Of a stretch of DNA of 64,000 bases, positions 41,345 through 49,446 are shown one piece after another (the first letter of the stretch is position 1; the number at the start of each line of letters is the position of its first letter). Position numbers and translations under genes: made by a program. The stretch spans positions 102,362 through 166,361 of the forward strand of contig NZ_JAPWGX010000006.1 of assembly GCF_027213965.1 (NCBI RefSeq), in the 5' to 3' direction. This stretch comes from Maritalea porphyrae. Lineage in GTDB: Bacteria; Pseudomonadota; Alphaproteobacteria; Rhizobiales; Devosiaceae. The notes under the pieces are model-generated. The model had not been told where the DNA came from, made no database searches, and saw only the letters and a list, made by a program, of their open reading frames with translations.

Positions 41345-41396
41345 TATTCAAATTGAAATTGGCCAAAATCGCATCTGAGATATTCAATAATGAATA
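41345..41396. promoter_or_regulatory. Two TATTCA dyads between the SDR and LysR genes
   Basis: TATTCAAATTGAA (41345-41357) and the perfect TATTCA-ATAA-TGAATA (41381-41396) share the same half-site and are centred 37 bases apart. The second covers the LysR start codon. This fits the recognition-plus-activation site layout of LysR regulators. Confidence 0.5.
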
Positions 41397-42301
41397 AAAC
41401 AAACCTCCCATCAGAACCGGATTGGTTTTTGTGGCGCTCCTTTTTGGCCGTCATGGACGAAGGGTCATTGTCCGCGGCCGCCCGCGCACTGGGTGCGTCA
41501 CAGCCCACCATAGGCCGTCATATTGAAGAGTTGGAAAACTGCCTCAGTGCGGTTTTGTTTGACCGAACTGGGCGGGGCCTCAAACCCACCCCCATCGCCC
41601 ACCAACTTGTTGAGCCGGTGCGCAATGCAAAGTCGGCCCTTGCCGAAGCCCAATTGGCCGTAACCGGTGCCACAGAAGTTTTGGATGGCACTGTGCGCAT
41701 CACGGCTTCGCAGATCATTTCGCACAATATTTTGCCCGCAATCCTTATGAAGGCGCGCGAACAATATCCGATGATCGAACTGGAAATAGTCCCCTCAGAC
41801 GCGGTTGAAAACTTGCTTTTGCGTGAAGCCGATATCGCTATTCGCATGTTCCGCCCTGGCCAATTGGATGTGGTGGGTAAAAAGATCGGCGATGTGCCGT
41901 TGCGCGCTTGCGCCCATCAGTCCTATCTGGATAAGCATGGCACCCCACAAAACCCACAAGACCTGTATGACCACGAAATCATTGGGCTTGATCGACAAGA
42001 CGATATTATTCGCGTCGCCAAAGCCATTGGCTTTCCGCTTGAAAGGAAGAGCTTTAAACTGCGCACAGACAGCCAAACGCTGATCTGGGAGATGGTCAAA
42101 CAAGGGCTCGGGGTCAGCTTTGCCCAATTCAATCTGATCGAAAAAACGCCGGGCATGGTGCACATTGTACCGGACCTCAAAATCCCGGCGATGGAAATGT
42201 GGTTGGTGGCCCACCGCGAGGTCCACAAAGCAAATCGCATCCGCGTCATTTATGACCTGTTAGCAAAGGAGCTAACCGCTTATACTCGCGCAAATTCGTG
42301 A
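41390..42301 (+). CDS. LysR family transcriptional regulator
   Basis: A 303-residue regulator. The N-terminal helix-turn-helix is FLAVMDEGSLSAAARALGAS followed by QPTIGRHIEELENCLSAVLF. The periplasmic-binding-like effector domain runs from about 95 to 295 (VRITASQIISHNILPAILMK). It shares a 101-base divergent region with the SDR gene, which is its likely target. It is followed after 16 bases by the small HIG1-type gene, with no terminator seen. Confidence 0.94.
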   Translation: MNKTNLPSEPDWFLWRSFLAVMDEGSLSAAARALGASQPTIGRHIEELENCLSAVLFDRTGRGLKPTPIAHQLVEPVRNAKSALAEAQLAVTGATEVLDGTVRITASQIISHNILPAILMKAREQYPMIELEIVPSDAVENLLLREADIAIRMFRPGQLDVVGKKIGDVPLRACAHQSYLDKHGTPQNPQDLYDHEIIGLDRQDDIIRVAKAIGFPLERKSFKLRTDSQTLIWEMVKQGLGVSFAQFNLIEKTPGMVHIVPDLKIPAMEMWLVAHREVHKANRIRVIYDLLAKELTAYTRANS

Positions 42302-42317
42302 AAAACGAGATTCGATT

Positions 42318-42515
42318 ATGATGAACCAACCGATCAACATCCTGATTTTCGTCGCCCTTGGCGTGGTGACACTTATTCTTTTTGCTGGGCTGTTTAATAT
42401 GTTCCGCGGCGGCAACCCAAACCTGTCCCAAAAGCTCATGCGCGCCCGGGTGATCGCCCAATTTGTGGCCATCATCTTGTTGATGGTTGCGGCCTTCTTC
42501 TTCGCCCCGCGCTAA
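42318..42515 (+). CDS. Twin-transmembrane HIG1-domain small protein
   Basis: A 65-residue protein with two hydrophobic helices (ILIFVALGVVTLILFAGLF and RVIAQFVAIILLMVAAFFF) joined by a polar loop FRGGNPNLSQKLMRAR. This loop, with N-x-SQ and MRxRV, is the HIG1 family pattern; mitochondrial HIG1 proteins bind cytochrome oxidase. In alphaproteobacteria it commonly precedes the cobalamin adenosyltransferase, as here (13 bases). A respiratory role is inferred from the family. Confidence 0.87.
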   Translation: MMNQPINILIFVALGVVTLILFAGLFNMFRGGNPNLSQKLMRARVIAQFVAIILLMVAAFFFAPR

Positions 42516-42528
42516 GAGGACTATTCTC

Positions 42529-43104
42529 ATGGTCAAACTGAACAAGATTTACACCCGCACTGGCGATGATGGCACAACCGGCTTGGTGTCGGGCCCAAGA
42601 CGCTCAAAAGCCGATATTCGGGTGGAAGCCTATGGCACCATTGACGAAGCCAACTCAACCATCGGCCTGGTGCGCTTACATACGGGCAGCGACCACCATC
42701 TAGACGACACTCTTGCCCGCATTCAAAATGACTTATTTGACGTAGGTTCAGATTTTGCAACCCCGGGGCCCGATGAAGGCTTGAGTTACGAACCATTGCG
42801 CGCTGTGCAAAGCCAAGTGGATTGGCTCGAACAAACAATTGACGCCTACAATGAAAAGCTTGAACCACTCAAAAGCTTCACCCTGCCCGGCGGCAGCGCG
42901 CTCTCGGCGCACCTGCACCTGTCGCGCACCGTGGTCCGCCGCGCCGAACGTATTGGTGTCGCCTTGTTGGATGCAGAGCCGGAAACCAACATAATTGCGG
43001 TTAAATATCTCAACCGCTTGTCTGATTTGCTGTTTGTTCTAAGCCGTGTCACAAATGATAATGGCGCCCGCGACGTCTTGTGGCAGCCCGGACAGCATCG
43101 ATAG
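42529..43104 (+). CDS. Cob(I)yrinic acid a,c-diamide adenosyltransferase, PduO type
   Basis: A 191-residue enzyme that adds the adenosyl group to cob(I)alamin/corrinoid using ATP. The N-terminal ATP-binding motif KIYTRTGDDGTTGLVSGPR, the AYGTIDEANSTIGL segment and the C-terminal RRAERIGVALLDAE (arginine/glutamate salt bridge) with YLNRLSDLLFVLSR are all present. ATG 42529 has AGAGGA upstream; 14 further codons upstream are shadow of the preceding gene. It complements the CobT fragment at the left edge. Confidence 0.94.
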   Translation: MVKLNKIYTRTGDDGTTGLVSGPRRSKADIRVEAYGTIDEANSTIGLVRLHTGSDHHLDDTLARIQNDLFDVGSDFATPGPDEGLSYEPLRAVQSQVDWLEQTIDAYNEKLEPLKSFTLPGGSALSAHLHLSRTVVRRAERIGVALLDAEPETNIIAVKYLNRLSDLLFVLSRVTNDNGARDVLWQPGQHR

Positions 43105-43133
43105 TAGCGCGGTCTTAATCTTGGGGATTTTCA

Positions 43134-43814
43134 TTGTTTATTCCACTCTACGATCAGAACCCCAAAGTCTATGTTGAGCGCCCGTGGGTCAATCAAACCC
43201 TAATCATTGCCAATCTCATCATCTTTGCTATCCAGTATATTTTGCCTGCATCTGGCGAAGAGTTTGTGCTGATCACCATGGCCGTCGTGCCTGGATGGTT
43301 GAACGAACCGCTGATTGACCAAGTGCCGTTTCTGCCAGACCAAACCACCTTGGTGACCTACGCGTTTTTGCACGCCGATTGGATGCATGTCATTTCCAAC
43401 ATGATCTTCTTGTGGGTTTTTGGCGACAACATCGAAGATGCTATGGGGCATGTGCGCTATTTCGTCTTTTATCTGGCTTGTGCCGCTGCGGGCGGGTTTG
43501 CACATATGCTGGCTGACCCAACAAGCACTGCCCCACTGGTGGGCGCTTCGGGCGCTGTCGCAGGGGTCATTGCCGCCTACATTATCCTGTTTCCAAAGGT
43601 ACGGGTATATGTATTGGCCAAAATCATTGTGCCCCTGCCCATCCCCATTCCAGCGCTTTGGGTTCTCGGACTTTGGATTGCCATGCAATTGTTCTTTGTG
43701 CTGTTCCCCGATGGTGGCCCAACCGCATGGTGGGCGCATATTGGCGGTTTAATCGCTGGGGCGACGCTGGTGTTCTTTATGAAAAGAAGTACGGTCAACC
43801 TATTCGGGCGCTAG
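43134..43814 (+). CDS. Rhomboid family intramembrane serine protease
   Basis: A 226-residue, six-helix membrane protease. Catalytic S139 in GASGAVAGVI (GxSG) and H202 in WWAHIGGLIAG form the dyad. The conserved loop-1 region is YAFLHADWMHVISNMIFL with H85 and N89. Start is TTG at 43134, supported by GGGG eight bases before; MFIPLYDQNP is the typical opening of this subgroup. Its substrate is unknown. It overlaps the convergent TetR gene end by 4 bases. Confidence 0.93.
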   Translation: MFIPLYDQNPKVYVERPWVNQTLIIANLIIFAIQYILPASGEEFVLITMAVVPGWLNEPLIDQVPFLPDQTTLVTYAFLHADWMHVISNMIFLWVFGDNIEDAMGHVRYFVFYLACAAAGGFAHMLADPTSTAPLVGASGAVAGVIAAYIILFPKVRVYVLAKIIVPLPIPIPALWVLGLWIAMQLFFVLFPDGGPTAWWAHIGGLIAGATLVFFMKRSTVNLFGR

Positions 43815-44377
43815 CTCAAGAGCGCCCGCACGCCAGATTTCGCCAGTTTCGCAAAATCCATTTTGCCCGATTGCGCCATCCACAACAGATTAATACCCTC
43901 CAAAAGGGCGACAATCTCTTGCGCTTTTTGCGTGGCCATTTCTGGTGAAACACCATCCTGCACCAACAAGTCGGCTATGGCACTTTGATAATGTTGGTAA
44001 AAATCCAAAACTACCGCTCGCGCTTCTTCATTGCGGCCAGCAAGGGCCAAGAACTCAAACCCAACCGTTTGAAAATGAGCGCCTTGTTGCATTGCAGCGC
44101 TGACCAGATCGATCCAACTGCAAATTCGCTCTGCTGCATTTTCGCCAATCGGAATGAGCTTTAACGCGTCCAAATTGGCACTGAAAAATTGATCAAGCAG
44201 AGCCAACACCAACCCATCTTTGTTTTTGTAATAAAGATAGATCGCCGCCTTTGAGAGCCCAGCTTCTTTCGCCACATCTTCCATGCGCGCGCCTTGAACG
44301 CCGTCCCGCGCAAACACCTTTGCTGCGGCGCCCAAGATTTGCACTATTCGTTCTTTTGAGCGGTCAGGGCGCGGCAA
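43811..44377 (-). CDS. TetR/AcrR family transcriptional regulator
   Basis: A 188-residue repressor. The N-terminal helix-turn-helix reads ILGAAAKVFARDGVQGARME followed by DVAKEAGLSKAAIYLYYKNK. The C-terminal ligand and dimer domain is helical. It is the last gene of a three-gene operon (membrane protein, GNAT, TetR), overlapping GNAT by 14 bases. The perfect dyad in front of the operon at 45697-45732 is its likely operator, giving autoregulation. Confidence 0.93.
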   Translation of the reverse strand: MPRPDRSKERIVQILGAAAKVFARDGVQGARMEDVAKEAGLSKAAIYLYYKNKDGLVLALLDQFFSANLDALKLIPIGENAAERICSWIDLVSAAMQQGAHFQTVGFEFLALAGRNEEARAVVLDFYQHYQSAIADLLVQDGVSPEMATQKAQEIVALLEGINLLWMAQSGKMDFAKLAKSGVRALLS

Positions 44378-44993
44378 TGTTTTTCTCTTTTGTTGGCTGT
44401 TTCAGCATTTGTGTAAAACGCACACCAAGACTAGTGGATTGAGCGCATTGCCGATAGCCGAGCTTTGCAAATATCGACAGGTTTTCATCCCGCGTTGTTT
44501 CAAGCCATACGGTTGCACCTTTTTCAAGCTTCGCATGGAACTGGTCAAACAATTGCCGACCTACGCCTTTACCGCGTGCTTTTGCACTCACGCCAACAAA
44601 TTCAACGATATGTGCGGCCTGCCCCTTAAAATGCGCGCGCCGCTCTGCATCATGTTGGGCTGTACGCAATATCGGGGTCAGGCCACAGCTCAGACCAACC
44701 CGCCACGCCCATTTGAGTTGCTGTAATCCGGTTACCGTATTTCTAGTGTGACCTGCAATCAGAACTCCAACCAATTGATCGCCATCAAACGCCACGTACA
44801 TATGTTGTTTTTGCTCAAGCCACATATCCAGCGTCGCCAAAAACCACCCCCGCATCGCCCTATGCAATTTGGCAAGGCCTTGATCCCTAAACAGCACCAC
44901 CATGCCTTGATCATCCAAAAAACTATCAACCAACATGTCAGTGGCAGCACTTATGTCCGCTACCACCAAGCGTCGAATACTTACCGCCCTCAT
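44364..44993 (-). CDS. GNAT family N-acetyltransferase
   Basis: A 209-residue acetyltransferase. The acetyl-CoA loop is SAKARGKGVGRQLFDQFHAK (R/Q-x-x-G-x-G/A), preceded by AHIVEFVGV strand 4 and followed by VWLETTRDENLSIFAKLGY. The substrate is unknown. ATG overlaps the stop of the upstream membrane-protein gene (TAATG), so they are translated together. As part of a TetR-controlled operon it could modify a toxic amine, which is inference. Confidence 0.9.
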   Translation of the reverse strand: MRAVSIRRLVVADISAATDMLVDSFLDDQGMVVLFRDQGLAKLHRAMRGWFLATLDMWLEQKQHMYVAFDGDQLVGVLIAGHTRNTVTGLQQLKWAWRVGLSCGLTPILRTAQHDAERRAHFKGQAAHIVEFVGVSAKARGKGVGRQLFDQFHAKLEKGATVWLETTRDENLSIFAKLGYRQCAQSTSLGVRFTQMLKQPTKEKNIAAP

Positions 44994-45688
44994 TATCGAT
45001 CACCAGGCTGAAACGGCGCTTCCTTGAGCGCATGTCCCAGGAGCAATTTCAACATCAAAGCGGGGATGAACCAATTCAGCCCGGCAAGATCAAACAAAGG
45101 CAACTGCCCAACCAAAATGATCAACATCGTCAACCCCACCGCCATTGGGCGTTGCAGGTAAAGTGGGGTTATAAGCAAAATCAGAGTGGCCAAAACCAAC
45201 AGTCCGCCGAGGGCAAAACTGTAAGCAAATGGGCTGGGGCTGAACAAAAAAGCGAGCAAAGCAATATGCACCAGATGTGTAGCGACAAACCCAAAATGCT
45301 TTAGCTTGGTGTGCTCAGCCCGATGATACCAGCGCTTCGCAGCAGAAGTTGAATTGGTCACGATGCCGCCCCCAATATCAAAGGCCAAGACCACCACAAA
45401 TAGCCACTGCCAAACAGTTGCGGGTTCACCTCGCAACAGCCAAAACAGGGCCACCCCGCCAACAGCAATCAACCCGCCAAGAATCAGTTGCAAGTTTTCT
45501 TCGGCCCCGGTCGCACCAGGGCCAACAAATCTGTCCCACGCCCCAAAACCACCAGCGCGCGGCTTGGGGGGGTGCCAGTTCACCCACATGCCGCGCCCCT
45601 CATCTTTTTGTTCGACACCTTCTGTTCCAACTTCACCATTTGGGGCACCTGCCCCGGCTTCCATTTTCCCATGCTCATTCTTAGTCAT
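44993..45688 (-). CDS. Membrane protein of unknown function, TetR operon
   Basis: A 231-residue protein I do not recognise. Residues 1-60 are polar and glycine-rich (EAGAGAPNGEVGTEGVEQKD), then five or six hydrophobic helices (LQLILGGLIAVGGVALFWLL, WQWLFVVVLAFDIGGGIV, and the closing IPALMLKLLLGHAL). The polar loop NSTSAAKRWYHRAEHTKLKH with several histidines looks conserved and could bind a metal or substrate. It is the first gene of the TetR operon, starting 9 bases after the operator. Confidence 0.75.
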   Translation of the reverse strand: MTKNEHGKMEAGAGAPNGEVGTEGVEQKDEGRGMWVNWHPPKPRAGGFGAWDRFVGPGATGAEENLQLILGGLIAVGGVALFWLLRGEPATVWQWLFVVVLAFDIGGGIVTNSTSAAKRWYHRAEHTKLKHFGFVATHLVHIALLAFLFSPSPFAYSFALGGLLVLATLILLITPLYLQRPMAVGLTMLIILVGQLPLFDLAGLNWFIPALMLKLLLGHALKEAPFQPGDR

Positions 45689-45696
45689 CTTTCACT

Positions 45697-45732
45697 CCAC
45701 ATAAATAACTTACTGGTCAGTTATTTATGTGG
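45697..45732. promoter_or_regulatory. TetR-type operator, perfect 14-bp arms
   Basis: CCACATAAATAACT and AGTTATTTATGTGG are exact inverted copies around the spacer TACTGGTC. The inner AACTTACTGGTCAGTT resembles AcrR-type operators (ACTGACCAGT core). It lies immediately before the first gene of the operon and would block its promoter or ribosome access. Confidence 0.75.
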
Positions 45733-45910
45733 GTTTTGAACGATTTTCAAGGGGAGGGTCAAACTTTTTGGGATGATGAATACATCAGCTGTAATGATGC
45801 TTTGCGGGCAAGCTCACCCCATTCGCAACAATTCTAATGATCCTGTTTACCCCCCATTAATGCTAATTGGCGACAATGGGTGCAACTGAATGGCTAGAAA
45901 GGCGTTTCAG

Positions 45911-46102
45911 ATGGACATGTCGATGATCACCCAATCGCTTGGGATGCAAGCCGCACAACGCCAGCAGAGCGCTGAGCTTATGATGGTGAAAGCTGCAAAC
46001 GACATGCAGCAGCAAGCCGTCAATATGCTCGAAAAAGGCCTCGCCAACGCCAAAGCGATGCCAGCACCGGGTACGGGCTCTGTGGTCGATAAGTCAGCCT
46101 AA
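45911..46102 (+). CDS. YjfB family putative motility protein
   Basis: A 63-residue soluble helical protein (SMITQSLGMQAAQRQQSAEL, MVKAANDMQQQAVNMLEKGL) matching the YjfB putative-motility family. These proteins are found beside flagellar or chemotaxis genes in some species; no such genes are near here. ATG 45911 follows AAAGG; a start seven codons earlier is possible. Met- and Gln-rich composition. Function not known. Confidence 0.75.
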   Translation: MDMSMITQSLGMQAAQRQQSAELMMVKAANDMQQQAVNMLEKGLANAKAMPAPGTGSVVDKSA

Positions 46103-46203
46103 ACCAAACCAAATTTCTTAAAACTGCCAACAGTTAGTCCCTTGCACAATCTGCGTGGGTTGTTCATTCTGCACATCCGCACACCAACAAACTCAGCACG
46201 CAT

Positions 46204-46671
46204 ATGTCCGCAACACCCGCCACCAAACAGCTCGATCAGCTTGGCTTTGCCTATCAACTGCATGAATATGCCTACGACCCCAAAGCCAAGAACATCGGCC
46301 AACATGCCGCCACAGCACTTGGCATTGACCCAGCTCGATTGTTCAAATGTTTGATGTTTGGTTCAGCGAACGCAAAAGCGTTTGCCCTTGTGCCCACCAG
46401 TGCTGAAATGAACCTCAAATCAGCAGCCAAGGCTCTCAAGGAAAAGAAAATCGATCTTCTGGATCCACGCCAAGCCGAAAAAATCACGGGCTATGTGATC
46501 GGCGGCATCAGCCCAATAGGTCAGAAACTGCCCGCAAAGGCCTTCTTAGATCAAAGCGCGTTTGACCACGAAACGATTTTGGTAAACGGGGGCAAACGTG
46601 GCCTGCAAATTGAAATCGCACCGCATGACCTCATCACGGCGTGCAACGCCCAAGTGCTTTCGCTGACTTAA
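46204..46671 (+). CDS. ybaK: Cys-tRNA(Pro)/aminoacyl-tRNA deacylase YbaK
   Basis: A 155-residue editing protein of the YbaK/ProX family that hydrolyses mischarged Cys-tRNA(Pro). Seen: LDQLGFAYQLHEYAYDPKAK at the start, LGIDPARLFKCLMF, the catalytic-lysine segment and GYVIGGISPIGQKLPAKAF, then FDHETILVNGGKRGLQIEIA. All are standard for YbaK. Followed after 85 bases by maa on the same strand. Confidence 0.93.
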   Translation: MSATPATKQLDQLGFAYQLHEYAYDPKAKNIGQHAATALGIDPARLFKCLMFGSANAKAFALVPTSAEMNLKSAAKALKEKKIDLLDPRQAEKITGYVIGGISPIGQKLPAKAFLDQSAFDHETILVNGGKRGLQIEIAPHDLITACNAQVLSLT

Positions 46672-46756
46672 GAAACACAATCCAAAAAGACCTTTTCAAA
46701 TCACCCAATAGCGCCTAGAACGAAACAATACCAATTAAAGTCCTTTAGGCGATGAT

Positions 46757-47344
46757 ATGTCAAAATCAGCAAAAGAACTCATGCTCGCTGGCGAGCCATT
46801 TTTGGCAGGCGATCCTGATCTCATCGCCCAAGCTGGCCGCACCCGCGCGATTATCCACAAATTCAACACGATTGAATATGACGATCCAAATCGTATGGAC
46901 TTGTTGCGCAGTGTTCTGGGCAAAGCGCCGACGGAATTTTGGGTTGAAAGCCCATTTTATGTTGAATATGGCGAAATGACGCAAATTGGTGAGCGTAGTT
47001 TTATCAACCGCAATTGCACCATTATGGACAATCACTTTGTCAAAATCGGATGCGAAACCTTAATCGCACCAAACGTGCAAATCCTCACCGCAGGGCACCC
47101 CATTCGAGCAGATGAGCGTTGTGTTTATCCTTATCCAGACGCCCCAGATCAAATGAATTTTGTCAACCAAGCCGCGCCCATCACCATTGGCGATAATTGC
47201 TGGATCGGTGCTGGCGTAACCATTCTACCCGGCGTCACCATTGGCGACCGCACCACCATTGGCGCGGGCGCCGTGGTGACAAAAGACATCCCTTCAGATT
47301 GCGTGGCAGTAGGTTCCCCGGCCCGCGTGGTGAAAAAGCTCTAA
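46757..47344 (+). CDS. Sugar O-acetyltransferase (Maa/LacA family)
   Basis: A 195-residue trimeric hexapeptide-repeat acetyltransferase. The N-terminal Maa domain is ELMLAGEPFLAGDPDLIAQA. The left-handed beta-helix repeats include IGERSFINRNCTIMDNHFVK, and the catalytic histidine lies in VQILTAGHPIRADERC. GVTIGDRTTIGAGAVVTKDI and VAVGSPARVVKKL close the protein. Transfers acetyl from acetyl-CoA to maltose, glucose or similar sugars. It overlaps the convergent TlpA gene by 4 bases. Confidence 0.93.
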   Translation: MSKSAKELMLAGEPFLAGDPDLIAQAGRTRAIIHKFNTIEYDDPNRMDLLRSVLGKAPTEFWVESPFYVEYGEMTQIGERSFINRNCTIMDNHFVKIGCETLIAPNVQILTAGHPIRADERCVYPYPDAPDQMNFVNQAAPITIGDNCWIGAGVTILPGVTIGDRTTIGAGAVVTKDIPSDCVAVGSPARVVKKL

Positions 47345-48024
47345 CTCTTCGCCGCCGCCAATGCAGCTTCAATCAACACAAATGCGTCTTCGCTGTGCCA
47401 CTCCGCCGGCCCGGCCAACACACCCCATTCGTGTCCGTCTGGACCAAGCAAAATGGTTGCTGGTAAACCAAGCGCGGTGCCGCGTTTTTTCAGAACTTCA
47501 AAGGCTTCAAATGTTGGATCAGCGTGTAGCGGAAGGTTTTTCAACCCAACCTCATCCATAAAGGCTTTGGCTTTTTCGATCCCATCTTCGCCCACGTCCA
47601 AATTTATCGTGGCCACTTGAAAGCCTTGATCTGCATATTTGGCGTGCAGCGCATCAAGCGCGGGCATTTCCGCCCGGCATGGCGCGCACCATGTGGCCCA
47701 AAAATTCACAAGCGTCACTTTGCCGTCAAAATGGTCAAAGCCCACCTGTTCGCCTTGATCGGAAACGAAACGAATTTCGGGGTACCCCTCGCCCTTAGCC
47801 GTTGCGCGAAACGCCGCCAACTCGCCCTGTGCGGCTTCATCGAGTGCGATCGCAATGGCCGGTTGAGGTGCATAAGCGGCACCATCAGCCGAACTATTTT
47901 GCAGCTTCGCACCATTGCTAACCCAAACTGCTGTCGCTATAGCTACCACAACGCCCACGATTACGCCCAAACGCCACTTGTTTTGATGTGGTTTTGCGGG
48001 TTCATTTTGTGGTTCCTGAGACAT
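47341..48024 (-). CDS. TlpA family thiol:disulfide reductase
   Basis: A 227-residue membrane-anchored thioredoxin-like protein facing the periplasm. TM helix at about 19-38 (GVIVGVVVAIATAVWVS). The redox motif is NFWATWCAPCRAEMPAL (CAPC) and the cis-proline lies in ALGLPATILLGPDG. TlpA proteins keep cytochrome c or CuA-site cysteines reduced. ATG 48024 has AGGAGA upstream; the frame extends to 48150 through the argH 5' end. It diverges from argH with only 24 bases between. Confidence 0.93.
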   Translation of the reverse strand: MSQEPQNEPAKPHQNKWRLGVIVGVVVAIATAVWVSNGAKLQNSSADGAAYAPQPAIAIALDEAAQGELAAFRATAKGEGYPEIRFVSDQGEQVGFDHFDGKVTLVNFWATWCAPCRAEMPALDALHAKYADQGFQVATINLDVGEDGIEKAKAFMDEVGLKNLPLHADPTFEAFEVLKKRGTALGLPATILLGPDGHEWGVLAGPAEWHSEDAFVLIEAALAAAKS

Positions 48025-48048
48025 AATTTCTCCTAAAGAGAGGTCAGT

Positions 48049-49443
48049 ATGAGCAATCAAATGTGGGGCGGCCGGTTCGCTTCTGGGCCAGACGCCATCA
48101 TGGAGGAAATAAACGCCTCCATCGATTTCGACAAGCGCTTCTATAAACAAGATATAGAAGGCTCAAAAGCCCATGCCACAATGCTCGCTGCCGCGGGCAT
48201 CCTTACAAGTGAAGATAAGGATGCAATCGTTAAAGGTCTAGATCAGGTCCAATCAGAAATCGATAGCGGATCGTTCACTTTTTCGCGTGCGCTTGAAGAC
48301 ATTCACATGAATGTGGAAGCACGTTTGAAAGACCTGATCGGCGAACCTGCGGGTCGCTTGCACACAGGCCGCTCACGCAATGACCAAGTGGCGACAGACT
48401 TCAAACTCTATGTGCGCGACACCATTGATATGTTCATCACCCAGATCAAAACCCTGCAATTGGAATTGATCAACCGCGCCGAACAAGAAGCTGACACAGT
48501 CATGCCTGGCTTTACGCACCTACAAAGCGCACAGCCTGTCACCTTTGGCCACCACATGATGGCCTATGTGGAAATGCTGGGCCGCGACGCATCGCGCTTT
48601 CATGGCGCCCGCAAACGCTTAAACGAATGCCCATTGGGCGCCGCAGCTTTGGCGGGCACCTCGTTCCCCATTGATCGGAACATGACTGCAACAGCGCTTG
48701 GTTTTGAACGCCCAACCGCCAATTCTTTGGACGCAGTAGCCGACCGTGACTTTGTGCTTGAAGCCCTAAGCTGTGCTTCAATTTGCGCAATGCATTTGTC
48801 CCGCCTTTCCGAAGAATTGGTGATCTGGTCAACCGCTCAATTTAAGTTCGTGACCCTGTCCGATAAGTTCTCAACCGGTTCTTCGATCATGCCGCAAAAG
48901 CGCAACCCAGACGCTGCTGAACTAATCCGCGCCAAAATTGGCCGCATCATGGGCGCACTCACTTCGCTGATGATCGTGATGAAAGGCCTACCCCTCGCCT
49001 ATTCCAAAGACATGCAAGAAGACAAAGAAGTCGCCTTCGATGCGTTTGACAGTTTGGGCCTAGCGCTTGCCGCAATGACCGGCATGATCAACGATCTCAA
49101 AGTCAACCGTGACGCCATGCGTGAAGCGGCAGGTTCTGGCTTTTCAACCGCCACTGATTTGGCCGATTGGCTGGTCCGCGAAGCCAATGTACCGTTCCGC
49201 GACGCGCACCATATCACCGGGTCTGCTGTGGCGCTGGCTGAGAAAAAAGGCTGCGACCTTGATGCCCTGACCATTGAGGATTTCAAGCAAGTTGATGAAC
49301 GTATCGACAGCCGCGTGTTCAAAGTTCTAAGCGTTGAAAACTCCGTGAAATCGCGCACCTCCTATGGCGGCACCGCGCCAAACAATGTGCGCGCCCAAGT
49401 TGCGCGCTGGCGTGAACAATTGGCTGCAGGCGAAGAAGAATAG
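48049..49443 (+). CDS. argH: Argininosuccinate lyase
   Basis: A 464-residue cytosolic enzyme of the aspartase/fumarase superfamily that splits argininosuccinate to arginine and fumarate. Start [40 protein letters not shown] (substrate loop), [17 protein letters not shown], and the signature [20 protein letters not shown] with the catalytic serine. Length is normal. GAGAGG precedes the ATG. lysA follows 3 bases later, so the two form an operon; the small lptM-type lipoprotein gene often found between them elsewhere is missing. Confidence 0.97.
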   Translation: MSNQMWGGRFASGPDAIMEEINASIDFDKRFYKQDIEGSKAHATMLAAAGILTSEDKDAIVKGLDQVQSEIDSGSFTFSRALEDIHMNVEARLKDLIGEPAGRLHTGRSRNDQVATDFKLYVRDTIDMFITQIKTLQLELINRAEQEADTVMPGFTHLQSAQPVTFGHHMMAYVEMLGRDASRFHGARKRLNECPLGAAALAGTSFPIDRNMTATALGFERPTANSLDAVADRDFVLEALSCASICAMHLSRLSEELVIWSTAQFKFVTLSDKFSTGSSIMPQKRNPDAAELIRAKIGRIMGALTSLMIVMKGLPLAYSKDMQEDKEVAFDAFDSLGLALAAMTGMINDLKVNRDAMREAAGSGFSTATDLADWLVREANVPFRDAHHITGSAVALAEKKGCDLDALTIEDFKQVDERIDSRVFKVLSVENSVKSRTSYGGTAPNNVRAQVARWREQLAAGEEE

Positions 49444-49446
49444 ACA

